Below the pieces are notes generated by a model. It was given only the letters and a program-made list of their open reading frames with translations. It did no database searches and was not told the DNA's origin. Positions 49,901 through 58,552 of a stretch of DNA of 64,000 bases are shown piece after piece. The stretch spans positions 359,688-423,687 of the forward strand of contig NZ_LMCQ01000024.1 in assembly GCF_001424835.1 (NCBI RefSeq), given 5' to 3'. Each line of letters opens with the position of its first letter. The stretch's first letter is position 1. Position numbers and translations under genes: made by a program. The stretch comes from Variovorax sp. Root318D1 (GTDB lineage: Bacteria; Pseudomonadota; Gammaproteobacteria; Burkholderiales; Burkholderiaceae_C).

Positions 49901-51331
49901 TTAGTTGTCCTGCGAGGCCCAGTCGACCAGCGCGTCGAACGCAGCGCGCGCAGCCCCCGCGTTCTCGCCGTTGGCAATGGCCACCAGCACGTAGCGCCGG
50001 CCGCTCGCGCCGTGCACGTACCCGGCCACACCGGCCGAATCGCGCAGAGAGCCCGTCTTCAAGTGGGCCGCGCCGCCCGAGCGCAACGCGCGCCTTTTCA
50101 GCGTGCCATCCACGCCCGAGGCGGGCAGCGACGACACCAGCTCCGGCATCACCGGCGAGCGCCACGCCACCTGCAGCATCTTGCCGAGCGCCGCCGCGCT
50201 GATGCGCTCGTCGCGTGACAGGCCGGAGCCGTTGTCGAACACCGGCGGCGCCTCGCCAGTGCCGATGCGGTCGCGCCACCACTGGCCCAGTGCGCTGCGC
50301 GAGGCCTCGAAGCTGCCGCGGTTCTTCTGCGTGAGCCCGATCGTGAGGAACAGCTGCTGCGCCATCACGTTGTTGCTGTACTTGTTGATGTCGCGCACCA
50401 CTTCCGCGAGCGGCGGCGATGCGAATTCGAAGGCCGGCCGGAGGCCCGCTGGCACCCGGCCTTCGCGCATCTGGCCGCCGACGCGGCCGCCCATCTCGGC
50501 CCACAGCCCGCCGATGGCGCGCAGGCCGTAGGTGCGCGGGTCGGCGTACGCCACGGCCCAGCTTTTTTCGCCGCAGGCGGCCGGAAGCGCACCCGTGAAT
50601 CGGATGCGGTTCGGATCGCTGAAGTCGGGCTTGATCGCCGCGCGCCAGTCGCCGCATTCGCCCGGCGCGAGCGCCACTGTGGGCTGCATCGACACGCTGG
50701 CCAGCGGTGGCTCGTAGCTCACGCGCGCCTGCTGGCCGCCGCGTTCGGGCGTGAAGGTCATGTTGACCGACTTGAAGTTGACCAGCAGTGCGTCGGGCGA
50801 GGCGTTGTAGGGCCGCAGCGGCTCGCCGTCGAAGGCACCAGGGTCGTTCTCGATCGTGTTCTCGAAGGCGCTGCGGTCGAGCACGATGTCGCCGCTCACG
50901 GTGGTGATGCCCAGGCCCTGCACACGCCGCAGCAGCAGCCAGGCGCGTTCCAGCACCAGCTTGGGATCGCCCTGGCCCTTGATGTAGAGATTGCCATTGA
51001 GCACGCCGTTGCTCACCGTGCCGTCGACGTAGACCGGCGTGCTCCAGCTGTAGGCCGGACCCAGCAGGTCGAGCGCGGCATAGGTGGTCACCACCTTCAT
51101 GATCGATGCCGGGTTGACCTGTACCTGCGAGCGCCAGGCCAGCCGGGGCGGGCGCACGCCGTCGGCGTCGGCAACAAGCATCGTCACCGAATCGCGCGGC
51201 ACCTTGGCGCGCGCGAGGGCAGTCTCCACTTCGGTCGGGAAAGCTTGCTGGGCAAAGGCACTCGAGGCTGCCCATGCGGTCAAGGACAGGGCGCAGGCGG
51301 TACGAAGGAAGGAGCGGCGAAGAAGACGCAT
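49901..51331 (-). CDS. dacB: D-alanyl-D-alanine carboxypeptidase/endopeptidase (PBP4)
   Basis: A 476-residue periplasmic class C penicillin-binding protein that trims or cleaves peptidoglycan crosslinks. Signal peptide 1-28 ends SAFAQQ. The three active-site motifs are intact: S76-I-M-K79 (in PASIMK), SNN in KYSNNVMA, and KTG in HLKTGSLRD. Length and the inserted domain between SxxK and SxN (about 90-280) fit PBP4. ATG 51331 is preferred over 51358, which would misplace the signal peptide. It follows the NudK-like gene closely on the same strand. Confidence 0.95.
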   Translation of the reverse strand: MRLLRRSFLRTACALSLTAWAASSAFAQQAFPTEVETALARAKVPRDSVTMLVADADGVRPPRLAWRSQVQVNPASIMKVVTTYAALDLLGPAYSWSTPVYVDGTVSNGVLNGNLYIKGQGDPKLVLERAWLLLRRVQGLGITTVSGDIVLDRSAFENTIENDPGAFDGEPLRPYNASPDALLVNFKSVNMTFTPERGGQQARVSYEPPLASVSMQPTVALAPGECGDWRAAIKPDFSDPNRIRFTGALPAACGEKSWAVAYADPRTYGLRAIGGLWAEMGGRVGGQMREGRVPAGLRPAFEFASPPLAEVVRDINKYSNNVMAQQLFLTIGLTQKNRGSFEASRSALGQWWRDRIGTGEAPPVFDNGSGLSRDERISAAALGKMLQVAWRSPVMPELVSSLPASGVDGTLKRRALRSGGAAHLKTGSLRDSAGVAGYVHGASGRRYVLVAIANGENAGAARAAFDALVDWASQDN

Positions 51332-51338
51332 CGGCCGA

Positions 51339-51926
51339 TTATCTCGGCGCGAATACATGCAACTGCGCGTGATACAGCAGCATCACCGTCTTGGCGTCGA
51401 CGATTCGACCGTCCGCCACCATGGCCAGCGCTTCGTCGATGCCTAGCTCCAGTACCTCGATGTCCTCACCCTCGTCGGCCAGCCCGCCGCCGTCGCCGAT
51501 ACGCATCGAAGGGTCGTATTCGGCAATGAAGAAGTGCAGCTTTTCGGTGACCGAGCCCGGGCTCATGAAGGCTTCGAGGATCTTGTGCACGGCGCCGAGC
51601 CTATAGCCCAGTTCTTCCTCCACCTCGGCGCGAATGCGCTCCTCGGGGGCGGCGTTGTCGAGCAGGCCGGCCGCCGCCTCGATCAGCAGGTCTTCATGCC
51701 CGTTGACGAAGGCGGGATAGCGGAACTGCTTCGTCAACAGCACTGTGCGCTGCGCCAGGTTGTATGGAAGCAGCGTAGCGCCGTTGCCGCGGTCGTAGGT
51801 TTCGCGGTGCATGCGCTGCCACTGGCCGTCGTTGCGCCGCCAGTCGAAGGCGGTGGTCTTCAGCGTGTACCAGTTGTTGGAAAGCAGGGTGACTTCGTGC
51901 ACCCGGACGCGGTCTTGAAGTTTCAT
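51339..51926 (-). CDS. nudK: Nudix hydrolase, GDP-mannose hydrolase NudK-like
   Basis: A 195-residue Nudix enzyme. The Nudix box starts near residue 85 (GLLDNAAPEERIRAEVEEELGY) with catalytic Glu residues intact; the Arg of the strict consensus is shifted by one position, as in NudK. MSPGSVTEKLHFFIAEY closely follows the NudK pattern, so GDP-mannose or a related sugar nucleotide is the likely substrate; ADP-ribose is an alternative. ATG 51926 begins MKLQDRVRVH. It is divergent from a DeoR-type regulator across a repeat-rich 79-base gap and is probably co-transcribed with dacB, seven bases downstream. Confidence 0.88.
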   Translation of the reverse strand: MKLQDRVRVHEVTLLSNNWYTLKTTAFDWRRNDGQWQRMHRETYDRGNGATLLPYNLAQRTVLLTKQFRYPAFVNGHEDLLIEAAAGLLDNAAPEERIRAEVEEELGYRLGAVHKILEAFMSPGSVTEKLHFFIAEYDPSMRIGDGGGLADEGEDIEVLELGIDEALAMVADGRIVDAKTVMLLYHAQLHVFAPR

Positions 51927-51942
51927 GGCACGCAGCTTATGC

Positions 51943-51981
51943 GCAAATTCGTGCAGAAACAAGAAAATTCGTGCAATTTGC
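51943..51981. promoter_or_regulatory. Nested repeat operator between nudK and the DeoR gene
   Basis: AAATTCGTGCA occurs twice, at 51945-51955 and 51965-51975, exactly 20 bases apart. The whole is framed by an outer inverted repeat, GCAAATT (51943-51949) and AATTTGC (51975-51981). The two direct repeats on the same helical face, next to a DeoR-type gene, strongly suggest its operator, controlling both divergent transcripts. Confidence 0.7.
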
Positions 51982-52005
51982 GGGCTTGCCCGCTACCATC
52001 GGCCG

Positions 52006-52770
52006 ATGCTCACCCGCCAGCGCAAGCAACACATCCTCTCGGTCCTGCAGCGCGACGGCAACGTCGTCGCCAAGTCGCTCAGCGAGGAGCTTGCGCTGTC
52101 GGAAGACACCATTCGCCGCGACTTGCGCGAGCTGGCGGCCGAGGGCCTGCTGCAGCGCGTGCATGGCGGCGCGCTGCCGCTCGCCAGGGCCGAAGCCGAT
52201 TTCGCGGGCCGGCTGCACCTCGCAACGGCGGAGAAGGTGGCCATCGGCCGTGCCGCGGCGCGCCTGGTGCGGGCTGGGCAGGTGGTGTTCATCGACGGCG
52301 GCACCACGGCCGTCCAGATGGCGCGGCACCTGCCGAAGAACCTGCGCGCCACCGTGGTCACGCACAGCCCGTCGGTCGCGGTCGAGCTGGTGGGCCACGC
52401 CGACGTCGAGGTGGTGCTGATCGGCGGGCGCCTCTTCAGGCATTCGATGGTGGCGGTGGGCGCGGCGGCGATGGACGCCATCTCGCGCATCCACGCCGAC
52501 ACCTGCTTCCTGGGTGTGACCGGCGTGCATGCCGAAGCCGGGCTGACCACCGGCGATGCCGAGGAGGCCGCGATCAAGCGCGCGCTCATGGCCGCCGCGG
52601 CCGAGACGGTGGTGCTGGCCTCGTCGGAAAAGATCGGCGCCGCCTCGGCCTGGATGGTCAACCCCGTGTCGGCGGCCACCCGCCTGCTGGTGTCGCCGGA
52701 AACGCCGGAGACCGCGCTGGCGCCGCTGCGCAAGGCGGGGCTCGACATCCTTCGCAGCGACGGCGGCTGA
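52006..52770 (+). CDS. DeoR-family transcriptional regulator
   Basis: A 254-residue regulator: an N-terminal helix-turn-helix (KSLSEELALSEDTIRRDLRELA near residue 26) and a C-terminal phosphosugar-sensing domain with FIDGGTTAVQMA, GGRLFRHSMVAVG and LASSEKIG. Such proteins repress sugar or sugar-nucleotide genes. Divergent neighbour nudK suggests a mannose/sugar-nucleotide link (inference). ATG 52006 was chosen as the start of MLTRQRKQHIL. The nested repeats lie just upstream. Confidence 0.92.
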   Translation: MLTRQRKQHILSVLQRDGNVVAKSLSEELALSEDTIRRDLRELAAEGLLQRVHGGALPLARAEADFAGRLHLATAEKVAIGRAAARLVRAGQVVFIDGGTTAVQMARHLPKNLRATVVTHSPSVAVELVGHADVEVVLIGGRLFRHSMVAVGAAAMDAISRIHADTCFLGVTGVHAEAGLTTGDAEEAAIKRALMAAAAETVVLASSEKIGAASAWMVNPVSAATRLLVSPETPETALAPLRKAGLDILRSDGG

Positions 52771-52836
52771 TCGCCGCATTCGGCGACGATTCGCCCCTGG
52801 CCGGCGCGGCCAAGGGCGGGCCCTCGATAATGGGGG

Positions 52837-53859
52837 ATGCCCGCCATGCCCCGCCTCTCGCCCCGCACGCTCGGCATCGGAGCGGCCGTGGTCACCGTGC
52901 TGGTCTGGACGGCCTTCATCGTGATCGCCCGGGCCTCGGCCGCGCGCTCGCTCACCCCGTTCGACCTGGCGCTGGCGCGCATCTGCGGCGCCAGCTTGGT
53001 GCTGGTGCCCTGGGGCGCCTGGATGGTCATGAAAGACCTCCGGCAAAAGGACGGCACCACTGCCTCCTCGCTCTTCGGCCTCTCGCCCCTGTCGCTGCGC
53101 GTGACCGCCAGCGCCGGCATCTTAGGCGGCGTGGCCTATGCCGCGCTGGCCTACAGCGGCTTCTTCTTCGCGCCGGCCGGGCACGCCTCGGTGCTGATGC
53201 CCGGCAGCCTGCCGCTGTGGACCACGCTGCTGGCCGCGCTGGTGCTGCGCGACCGCATCACGCCCGCCCGCGCTTTCGGGCTGGCGCTGATCGTGGCCGG
53301 CGATCTGGTGGTCGGCGGGCGCAGCCTGCTGCATGCCTTCGAGGGCGGCGAGGTATGGAAGGGCGACCTGCTCTTCATGTCGGCCGCGTTCTGCTGGGCC
53401 TGCTACAGCGTGGTGGCGCGCCGCCGTGGGCTCGACGCCGTGCGCGCGACCATCGCCATCACCGTCTTCGCGCTGCTGACCTATGTGCCCGTGTACAGCC
53501 TGCTGGTGGCGGGCGGTGCGGTGGCGAGCCGCATCGGTTCGGCACCGTGGGGCGAGGTGGCGTTCCAGATGCTGTTCCAGGGCGTGGGCTCGGTCGTCAT
53601 CTCGGGCATCACGTTCACGAAGATGATCCAGTACTTCGGACCGGTGCGCAGCACCATGATCACGGCGCTCGTGCCCGGACTCTCGGCCTTCGGCGCAGTG
53701 ATCTGGCTGGACGAGCCGCTGCAATGGAACCTGATGGCCGGCCTGCTGCTGGTGACCGCCGGCATCCTGTTCGGCGTGCAGAAATCGGCAAATTCCGGCG
53801 CCCGCCATGCCGCGATGCCCGCGGTTCCAGTCACCGGCATGGGACGACGCGATGCTTAA
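52837..53859 (+). CDS. EamA/DMT-family transporter
   Basis: A 340-residue inner-membrane transporter with ten hydrophobic spans in two EamA repeats (about 12-150 and 175-310). Substrate unknown; members export amino acids, metabolites or drugs. ATG 52837 is adjacent to GGGGG; ATG 52846 (MPRLSP) is an equally possible start with better spacing. The stop overlaps the start of tsaB, so it leads the tsaB-rimI operon, although the functions appear unrelated. The last 30 residues are a hydrophilic tail. Confidence 0.88.
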   Translation: MPAMPRLSPRTLGIGAAVVTVLVWTAFIVIARASAARSLTPFDLALARICGASLVLVPWGAWMVMKDLRQKDGTTASSLFGLSPLSLRVTASAGILGGVAYAALAYSGFFFAPAGHASVLMPGSLPLWTTLLAALVLRDRITPARAFGLALIVAGDLVVGGRSLLHAFEGGEVWKGDLLFMSAAFCWACYSVVARRRGLDAVRATIAITVFALLTYVPVYSLLVAGGAVASRIGSAPWGEVAFQMLFQGVGSVVISGITFTKMIQYFGPVRSTMITALVPGLSAFGAVIWLDEPLQWNLMAGLLLVTAGILFGVQKSANSGARHAAMPAVPVTGMGRRDA

Positions 53860-54580
53860 GCTCCTGGCTTTCGACACCAGCACCGAACACCTGTCCGTGG
53901 CGGTGCGCCACGGCGAACGCCTGTTCACGCACAGCGGCGCCGGTGGCGCCCAGGCGTCGAGCACGCTGATCCCGCTCATCCTGCAATTGCTGGCCGAGGC
54001 CGGGCTCGAACTGGCCGCGCTGGACGCCATTGCCTTCGGCCGCGGGCCGGGCTCCTTCACGGGCCTGCGCACCGCCTGCTCGGTGGCGCAGGGCCTGGCC
54101 TTCGGGTCCGGCGTGCGGCTGCTGCCTGTCGACACGCTGCTGGCTGTGGCCGAGGAGGCCCGTCACACGTTCGGCGCCCGCCAGGTGGTGGCCGCGCTCG
54201 ACGCGCGCATGGACCAGCTCTATGCCGCGCGCTACGATTTCGACGGTGGCGGTGCGCTCGGCGCCCTGCAAGGCGATGGCGGCGAGCCGCTGCTGCTCGC
54301 GCCCGAAGCGCTCGACGTGCCCGCCGGCTGGTGCCTTGCCGGCAACGCTTTTGCCGCCTACGGCACGCGCCTGGCGCCCGCCGCGGCGCGCCACGAAGTA
54401 CTGCCGACCGCCGCCGCCATGCTTCGCCTCGCGCCCGCGCTGCTGGCTGCCGGCCGCACAGTGGACGCGGCACATGCCTGGCCGCTCTATGTTCGCGATA
54501 AAGTGGCGCAAACGACCGATGAGCGTGCTGCCATCAAGGCGGCTGCCGTCGCGGTTTCACCACCTGTTGTCAAACCATGA
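53852..54580 (+). CDS. tsaB: tRNA threonylcarbamoyladenosine biosynthesis protein TsaB
   Basis: A 242-residue ASKHA-fold protein that partners TsaD and TsaE in t6A tRNA modification, using the product of TsaC. Signatures: LLAFDTSTEHLSVAV at the N-terminus and IAFGRGPGSFTGLRTACSVAQGLA, the conserved surface motif. ATG 53852 overlaps the end of the transporter gene by eight bases. It is followed by rimI with an ATGA overlap, a conserved arrangement. Confidence 0.95.
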   Translation: MLKLLAFDTSTEHLSVAVRHGERLFTHSGAGGAQASSTLIPLILQLLAEAGLELAALDAIAFGRGPGSFTGLRTACSVAQGLAFGSGVRLLPVDTLLAVAEEARHTFGARQVVAALDARMDQLYAARYDFDGGGALGALQGDGGEPLLLAPEALDVPAGWCLAGNAFAAYGTRLAPAAARHEVLPTAAAMLRLAPALLAAGRTVDAAHAWPLYVRDKVAQTTDERAAIKAAAVAVSPPVVKP

Positions 54581-55119
54581 GCGCCGTTCTTCAGCCTGTC
54601 GAAGCCCGCCTCGAACCGCTCACTGTCGAGCGGCTCGATGCCGTCTGCGCGGTCGAACAGACGGCCTACAGCCATCCGTGGACCCGGGCGAATTTCATCG
54701 ATTCCATGGCGGTGGGCTACCACTGCCAATGCCTCTTGGCGCCCGTTTCCGTGCCCGAGCTGAACACGCCGGTGACGATGCTCGGCGAAACGCTGATCGG
54801 CTATTTCGTCGCCATGAAGGGCGTGGACGAAGTGCATCTGCTCAACTTCACGGTGGCGCCGGCGTTCCAGCGCCAGGGATGGGCGCCGCTGATGCTCGCC
54901 GCGCTGACCGGATGGTCGCGCGGCGAAGGCGCGCTATGGCTCTGGCTCGAAGTGCGCCAGAGCAACCAGCGTGCGCTCGACGTCTACGTGCGCCAGGGTT
55001 TCCGCAGTGTCGGCGTGCGCAAGGGCTACTACCCGGCCCATGACAACAAGCGCGAAGACGCCGTGGTCATGAGCCTGCGACTGAATGAAACAGGCTCCGC
55101 CTGGGGAGCTTTGCGATGA
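54577..55119 (+). CDS. rimI: Ribosomal protein S18 alanine N-acetyltransferase
   Basis: A 180-residue GNAT acetyltransferase. Acetyl-CoA binding motif A is VAPAFQRQGWAPLML; LWLWLEVRQSNQRALDVYVRQGFRSVGVRKGYY holds the RimI-specific Glu, Asn and Tyr positions in order. It is about 30 residues longer than E. coli RimI at the ends. It lies between tsaB and a uracil-DNA-glycosylase-like gene, overlapping both by four bases, as commonly seen in betaproteobacteria. Confidence 0.93.
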   Translation: MSAVLQPVEARLEPLTVERLDAVCAVEQTAYSHPWTRANFIDSMAVGYHCQCLLAPVSVPELNTPVTMLGETLIGYFVAMKGVDEVHLLNFTVAPAFQRQGWAPLMLAALTGWSRGEGALWLWLEVRQSNQRALDVYVRQGFRSVGVRKGYYPAHDNKREDAVVMSLRLNETGSAWGALR

Positions 55120-55895
55120 GCGCGGTACAGACATTGAAGCTCGATGCGCGCCAGCGCGCGATGCTCGACGAAATGGGCGTGAAGGTCTGGTGGCCGATGC
55201 CCGAAGTGGCCGAGGCGCCAAGGGTCGCCGTGGAAACGAAAGCGGTTGCCGTGGAGCCGCCGCCGGTTGAAGAAACGCGCGAACGCTTCGTCGCCGAGGC
55301 GCCCGCCCCGGCCGCAAGGCCCGCTGCGGCAACGGCCCCGGCGGCCCGCCCCGCGGCCGCGCCGATCGCCCATGGCGCCGCGGTGCTGGTCGAGGCGCCC
55401 CGCCGCCTTTACGCCGAGGCCGGAACCGGGCCAGCCCAGGGCGGCTGGATCGTCGTGGCCGACATGCCGCCCGAGGCCGACGGCCGCCACGGCGAGCCCT
55501 TTGCGGGCGATGCGGGCAAGCTGCTCGACAACATGCTGCGCGCCCTCAAGCTGCACGACGGCAAGACGCCGGTGCACCTGATGCGCACGCACCGCGGCGT
55601 GGCCGCCGGCCAGCCCGGCAGCCCGCGGCCGATGTCCGAGGCCTTCGAGGAACATGCCGCCGCACTGGCGCCGACGTTGGTGCTCGCCATGGGACCGCTG
55701 GCCGCGCAAAGCCTGATGCAAAGCGCCGATCCGCTCGGCAAATTGCGCGGACGCGCCGTGCCGCTGGCGTCGATCCAGGGCGTATCGGTGGTGGCGACCT
55801 ACCACCCGGCGTACCTGCTGCGAAACCCCGCCGACAAGGCGCGCGCCTGGGCCGATCTCTGTCTGGCCGCTGAGCAGCAAACGCCGTCGAATTAA
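55116..55895 (+). CDS. Uracil-DNA glycosylase-like protein lacking iron-sulfur cysteines
   Basis: A 259-residue protein. Residues 1-100 are a low-complexity Ala/Pro/Val-rich region. From about 110 it follows the family 4 uracil-DNA glycosylase pattern: RHGEPFAGDAGKLLDNML, VLAMGPLAAQSLM and TYHPAYLLRNP with its His. The GEAPG motif reads DMPPEADG, and the four Cys that bind a 4Fe-4S cluster in family 4 are absent (only one Cys in the whole chain). It may be an inactive or repurposed relative. It is translationally coupled to rimI. Confidence 0.82.
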   Translation: MSAVQTLKLDARQRAMLDEMGVKVWWPMPEVAEAPRVAVETKAVAVEPPPVEETRERFVAEAPAPAARPAAATAPAARPAAAPIAHGAAVLVEAPRRLYAEAGTGPAQGGWIVVADMPPEADGRHGEPFAGDAGKLLDNMLRALKLHDGKTPVHLMRTHRGVAAGQPGSPRPMSEAFEEHAAALAPTLVLAMGPLAAQSLMQSADPLGKLRGRAVPLASIQGVSVVATYHPAYLLRNPADKARAWADLCLAAEQQTPSN

Positions 55896-55928
55896 GGGCA
55901 AGCGGGTGGGTCCTTAAAATCAGGCCCC

Positions 55929-56753
55929 ATGACTTTCCTCGACAAGCTGGCCACCGCACAGCAAAAAAACGGTTCGTTGCTCTGCGTGGGGCTCGATCCG
56001 GAGCCAGCCAAGTTCCCGGGGCAGCTCAAGGGCGACGCGGGCCGCATCTATGACTTCTGCGCGCGCATCGTCGACGCCACGGCCGACCTGGTCATCGCCT
56101 TCAAGCCGCAGATCGCCTATTTCGCGGCCCACCGCGCCGAAGCCCAGCTCGAACAACTGATGGAGCACATGCGCCGCAATGCGCCCCATGTGCCCGTGAT
56201 CCTTGACGCCAAGCGCGGCGACATCGGCACCACGGCCGAGCAATACGCCATCGAGGCCTTCGAGCGCTATGGCGCCGACGCGGTGACGCTGTCGCCCTTC
56301 ATGGGCTTCGATTCGGTGGCGCCCTACCTCAAGCATGAAGGCAAGGGCGCCTTTTTGCTCTGCCGCACCAGCAACCCCGGCGGCTCCGACCTGCAGGGGC
56401 AGCGGCTGGCGGACATCGAGGGCCAGCCTTTCCTCTACGAGCACGTCGCCAAGCTGGCGCAGGGCCCGTGGAATCTCAACGGCCAGCTCGGCCTCGTTGT
56501 GGGCGCCACCTATCCGGCGGAGATCGAACGCGTGCGCGAACTCGCGCCCACGGTGCCGCTGCTGATTCCGGGTGTCGGCGCCCAGGGCGGCGATGCAGTG
56601 GCCACGGTGCGTGCCGGCTGGCGCGCCGATGCGCCGATCATCGTGAACTCGTCGCGCGCCATCATCTATGCCTCGTCGGGCGAAGACTTTGCCGCTGCGG
56701 CGAAGAGCGCCGCTCGAGCTACGCGCGACGCGCTGGAAGCCGCCAAGCCCTGA
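55929..56753 (+). CDS. pyrF: Orotidine 5'-phosphate decarboxylase
   Basis: A 274-residue pyrimidine-synthesis enzyme that decarboxylates OMP to UMP. The catalytic Lys-Asp array is in ILDAKRGDIGTTAEQY; LCVGLDPEP near residue 18, FKPQIAYF and the phosphate-site IPGVGAQGGDA are also present. Length fits the type 2 form. TTAAAAT just upstream of ATG 55929 may be the -10 element, implying a very short leader. Convergent with the HTH regulator, 16 bases apart. Confidence 0.96.
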   Translation: MTFLDKLATAQQKNGSLLCVGLDPEPAKFPGQLKGDAGRIYDFCARIVDATADLVIAFKPQIAYFAAHRAEAQLEQLMEHMRRNAPHVPVILDAKRGDIGTTAEQYAIEAFERYGADAVTLSPFMGFDSVAPYLKHEGKGAFLLCRTSNPGGSDLQGQRLADIEGQPFLYEHVAKLAQGPWNLNGQLGLVVGATYPAEIERVRELAPTVPLLIPGVGAQGGDAVATVRAGWRADAPIIVNSSRAIIYASSGEDFAAAAKSAARATRDALEAAKP

Positions 56754-56769
56754 AAGCAAACGTTGGTCG

Positions 56770-57504
56770 TCAGGCGCGGCGAAGCCGGGTGAAGGCTTCG
56801 AATTCCCAATTGCGCATGCCCAGCAGCAGCGTGTAGCCCTCCCGGTCTTTTGCCGAGAGCTTCTGGTCCGTCTGGTGCTGCTGCGCAAAGTCCTGCGCCA
56901 CGCGCTGCAGCCGGTCGAGGAACGCCGGCGCCAGCGAACGGCTGATCGAGCCGTGCACCAGCAGCAGCCCTTCGGCCGGGCCGTCGAAGCCGCCGCGGTA
57001 GTAGTCGAGCACCACGTTCTCCCGAAAGAACTCCATCACCGGGCCGTGCGGCCGCCAGCGGAAGGTCTTGGCCAGCTTCAGCCGGTAGCGGTTGAGCGGG
57101 CGCAGCTCGATGATGCCGATGCGGTCCAGCTGTGCCAGAAAGCCGATGCATTCCGCCTCGCTGATCCGGTACGAAGACACGATCTGCTCCAGCGTCCACT
57201 GGCTCAGCACGCTGATCGCCACCAGCAGCAGCTTCTTGTCCTTGACCACCGCTTTTTCCTGCTCCTGCGTGAGCTCCTTCAAGAGCGGCTGGGCATCGGC
57301 CACGCGGCGCGCCAGCTCGGCAAAGTCGATCTTGAGCGCGCGGCAGATGGCGTCGACGCGGGACAGCGGCATGTCGCTCTTGGCCAGCATGCGCTTGACG
57401 CTGGATTCGGCCATGTCGAGCGACCGCGCCAGGTCGGCATAGGTCATGCGGGCGCTCTTGAGTTCGTTCTTCAGGGCTTGGACGAGGTCGACGGTGGTGC
57501 TCAT
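56770..57504 (-). CDS. HTH (XRE-type) transcriptional regulator
   Basis: A 244-residue DNA-binding protein. Residues 1-70 hold a Cro/CI-type helix-turn-helix (YADLARSLDMAESSVKRMLA near residue 22). The remaining 170 residues form a conserved but unnamed sensor or dimerisation domain with a second winged-helix-like segment around residue 105 (QIVSSYRISEAE). ATG 57504 starts MSTTVDLVQALK. Targets are unknown; it is divergent from the CREST-type membrane protein gene and may regulate it and itself. Confidence 0.85.
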   Translation of the reverse strand: MSTTVDLVQALKNELKSARMTYADLARSLDMAESSVKRMLAKSDMPLSRVDAICRALKIDFAELARRVADAQPLLKELTQEQEKAVVKDKKLLLVAISVLSQWTLEQIVSSYRISEAECIGFLAQLDRIGIIELRPLNRYRLKLAKTFRWRPHGPVMEFFRENVVLDYYRGGFDGPAEGLLLVHGSISRSLAPAFLDRLQRVAQDFAQQHQTDQKLSAKDREGYTLLLGMRNWEFEAFTRLRRA

Positions 57505-57526
57505 GAAAGTAGCTTGCTGGCAAAGG

Positions 57527-57545
57527 GGTATTAAATGAAGATACC
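57527..57545. promoter_or_regulatory. Inverted repeat upstream of the HTH regulator
   Basis: GGTAT and ATACC flank nine bases, 22 bases upstream of the HTH regulator start in the 140-base divergent gap. This AT-rich patch could be an autoregulatory site. Short arms make chance occurrence possible. Confidence 0.3.
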
Positions 57546-57644
57546 GAAAGGTGTGAATTAATGCCTCGTATCGATTCTCGATGCCTGTAGAGAGGCTGGC
57601 AACTAAATTCCGCGACTCGTACCACCCACCCAACGAGGACCGCC

Positions 57645-58502
57645 ATGCTCCCGCCCACCCTCAGCCGCCGTGAACGCGGATTGCTTTTCACCTTTGCCCT
57701 GCTCGCGCTGGCTGCCCTCCTCGGGCCCGCGCTGCCGGCCGCCGACGTGGCGATCGCCTCGGTGTTTGCCGACAGCCGCGCCTGGTACGGCCTGCCCAAC
57801 GCGATGGACGTGCTCAGCAATCTGCCCTTCGCGCTCGTCGGCTGCTGGGGCCTGTACCGGCTCCACCGGATCGACCGTGCCCATCAGCAGGCGCTGGCCG
57901 AATTCCCGCTGGCACCGCCGGCCAACGATCCGCCGGACAACACGCTCGACTGCGCCTGGCTTTTCTTTGCGGGGCTGATTGCCACTGCCGCCGGCTCGGC
58001 CTTCTTTCACCTGATGCCCGACGCGTCCCGGCTCGCGGCCGACCGGGCCGGCATGGCGGTGGCGTTCGCCGGCCTGATCGGCATTGCGGTCTGCGAGCGC
58101 GTGAGCCAGCGTGCCGGCTGGCCGGCGGCCTGGTTCGTGCTGGCGGGCGGCCTGCTGGCGGCCGAGGTGTTCCATGAAAGCGGCAATGTCCTGCCCTGGG
58201 CGATCGTGCAGTTCGGCGGCATGGCCGTGGTGCTGACGCTGGCCCTGGCCACGCCGATGCGCGGCGCGGTCGGACTCAAGCTCGGCTGGGTGATCTTCTT
58301 CTATGTGCTGGCCAAGGGCTTCGAACTGGCCGACGAGCCGATCTACGAGATGACCGGGCAGCTGATTTCCGGCCACAGCCTCAAGCACCTGGCCGCATCG
58401 CTGGCCGGCCTGCCTGTGCTTGCGGCGCTCAGGAAGCTCGATATCGGCTGGCGGGCAACGTTGCTGCGGCACAATCCCGACGCAGCCGCCCTAACGACAT
58501 AG
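57645..58502 (+). CDS. CREST-superfamily membrane protein (ceramidase-like)
   Basis: A 285-residue inner-membrane protein with about seven to eight hydrophobic spans. The CREST hydrolase pattern is visible: DVLSNLPFALVG (Ser) in an early helix, GSAFFHLMPDASRLAADR (His and Asp) and a C-terminal SGHSLKHLAAS (two His). These residues form a zinc site in alkaline ceramidases. The substrate here is unknown; an amide or lipid hydrolase is likely. GAGGAC precedes ATG 57645. The transporter/acyltransferase fusion follows 50 bases downstream, suggesting a lipid-related pair (inference). Confidence 0.82.
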   Translation: MLPPTLSRRERGLLFTFALLALAALLGPALPAADVAIASVFADSRAWYGLPNAMDVLSNLPFALVGCWGLYRLHRIDRAHQQALAEFPLAPPANDPPDNTLDCAWLFFAGLIATAAGSAFFHLMPDASRLAADRAGMAVAFAGLIGIAVCERVSQRAGWPAAWFVLAGGLLAAEVFHESGNVLPWAIVQFGGMAVVLTLALATPMRGAVGLKLGWVIFFYVLAKGFELADEPIYEMTGQLISGHSLKHLAASLAGLPVLAALRKLDIGWRATLLRHNPDAAALTT

Positions 58503-58552
58503 GCTCTCCCCCGGGCAGCGTGTAGATAACAAGACAAGAGGAGTTGCTTCGA

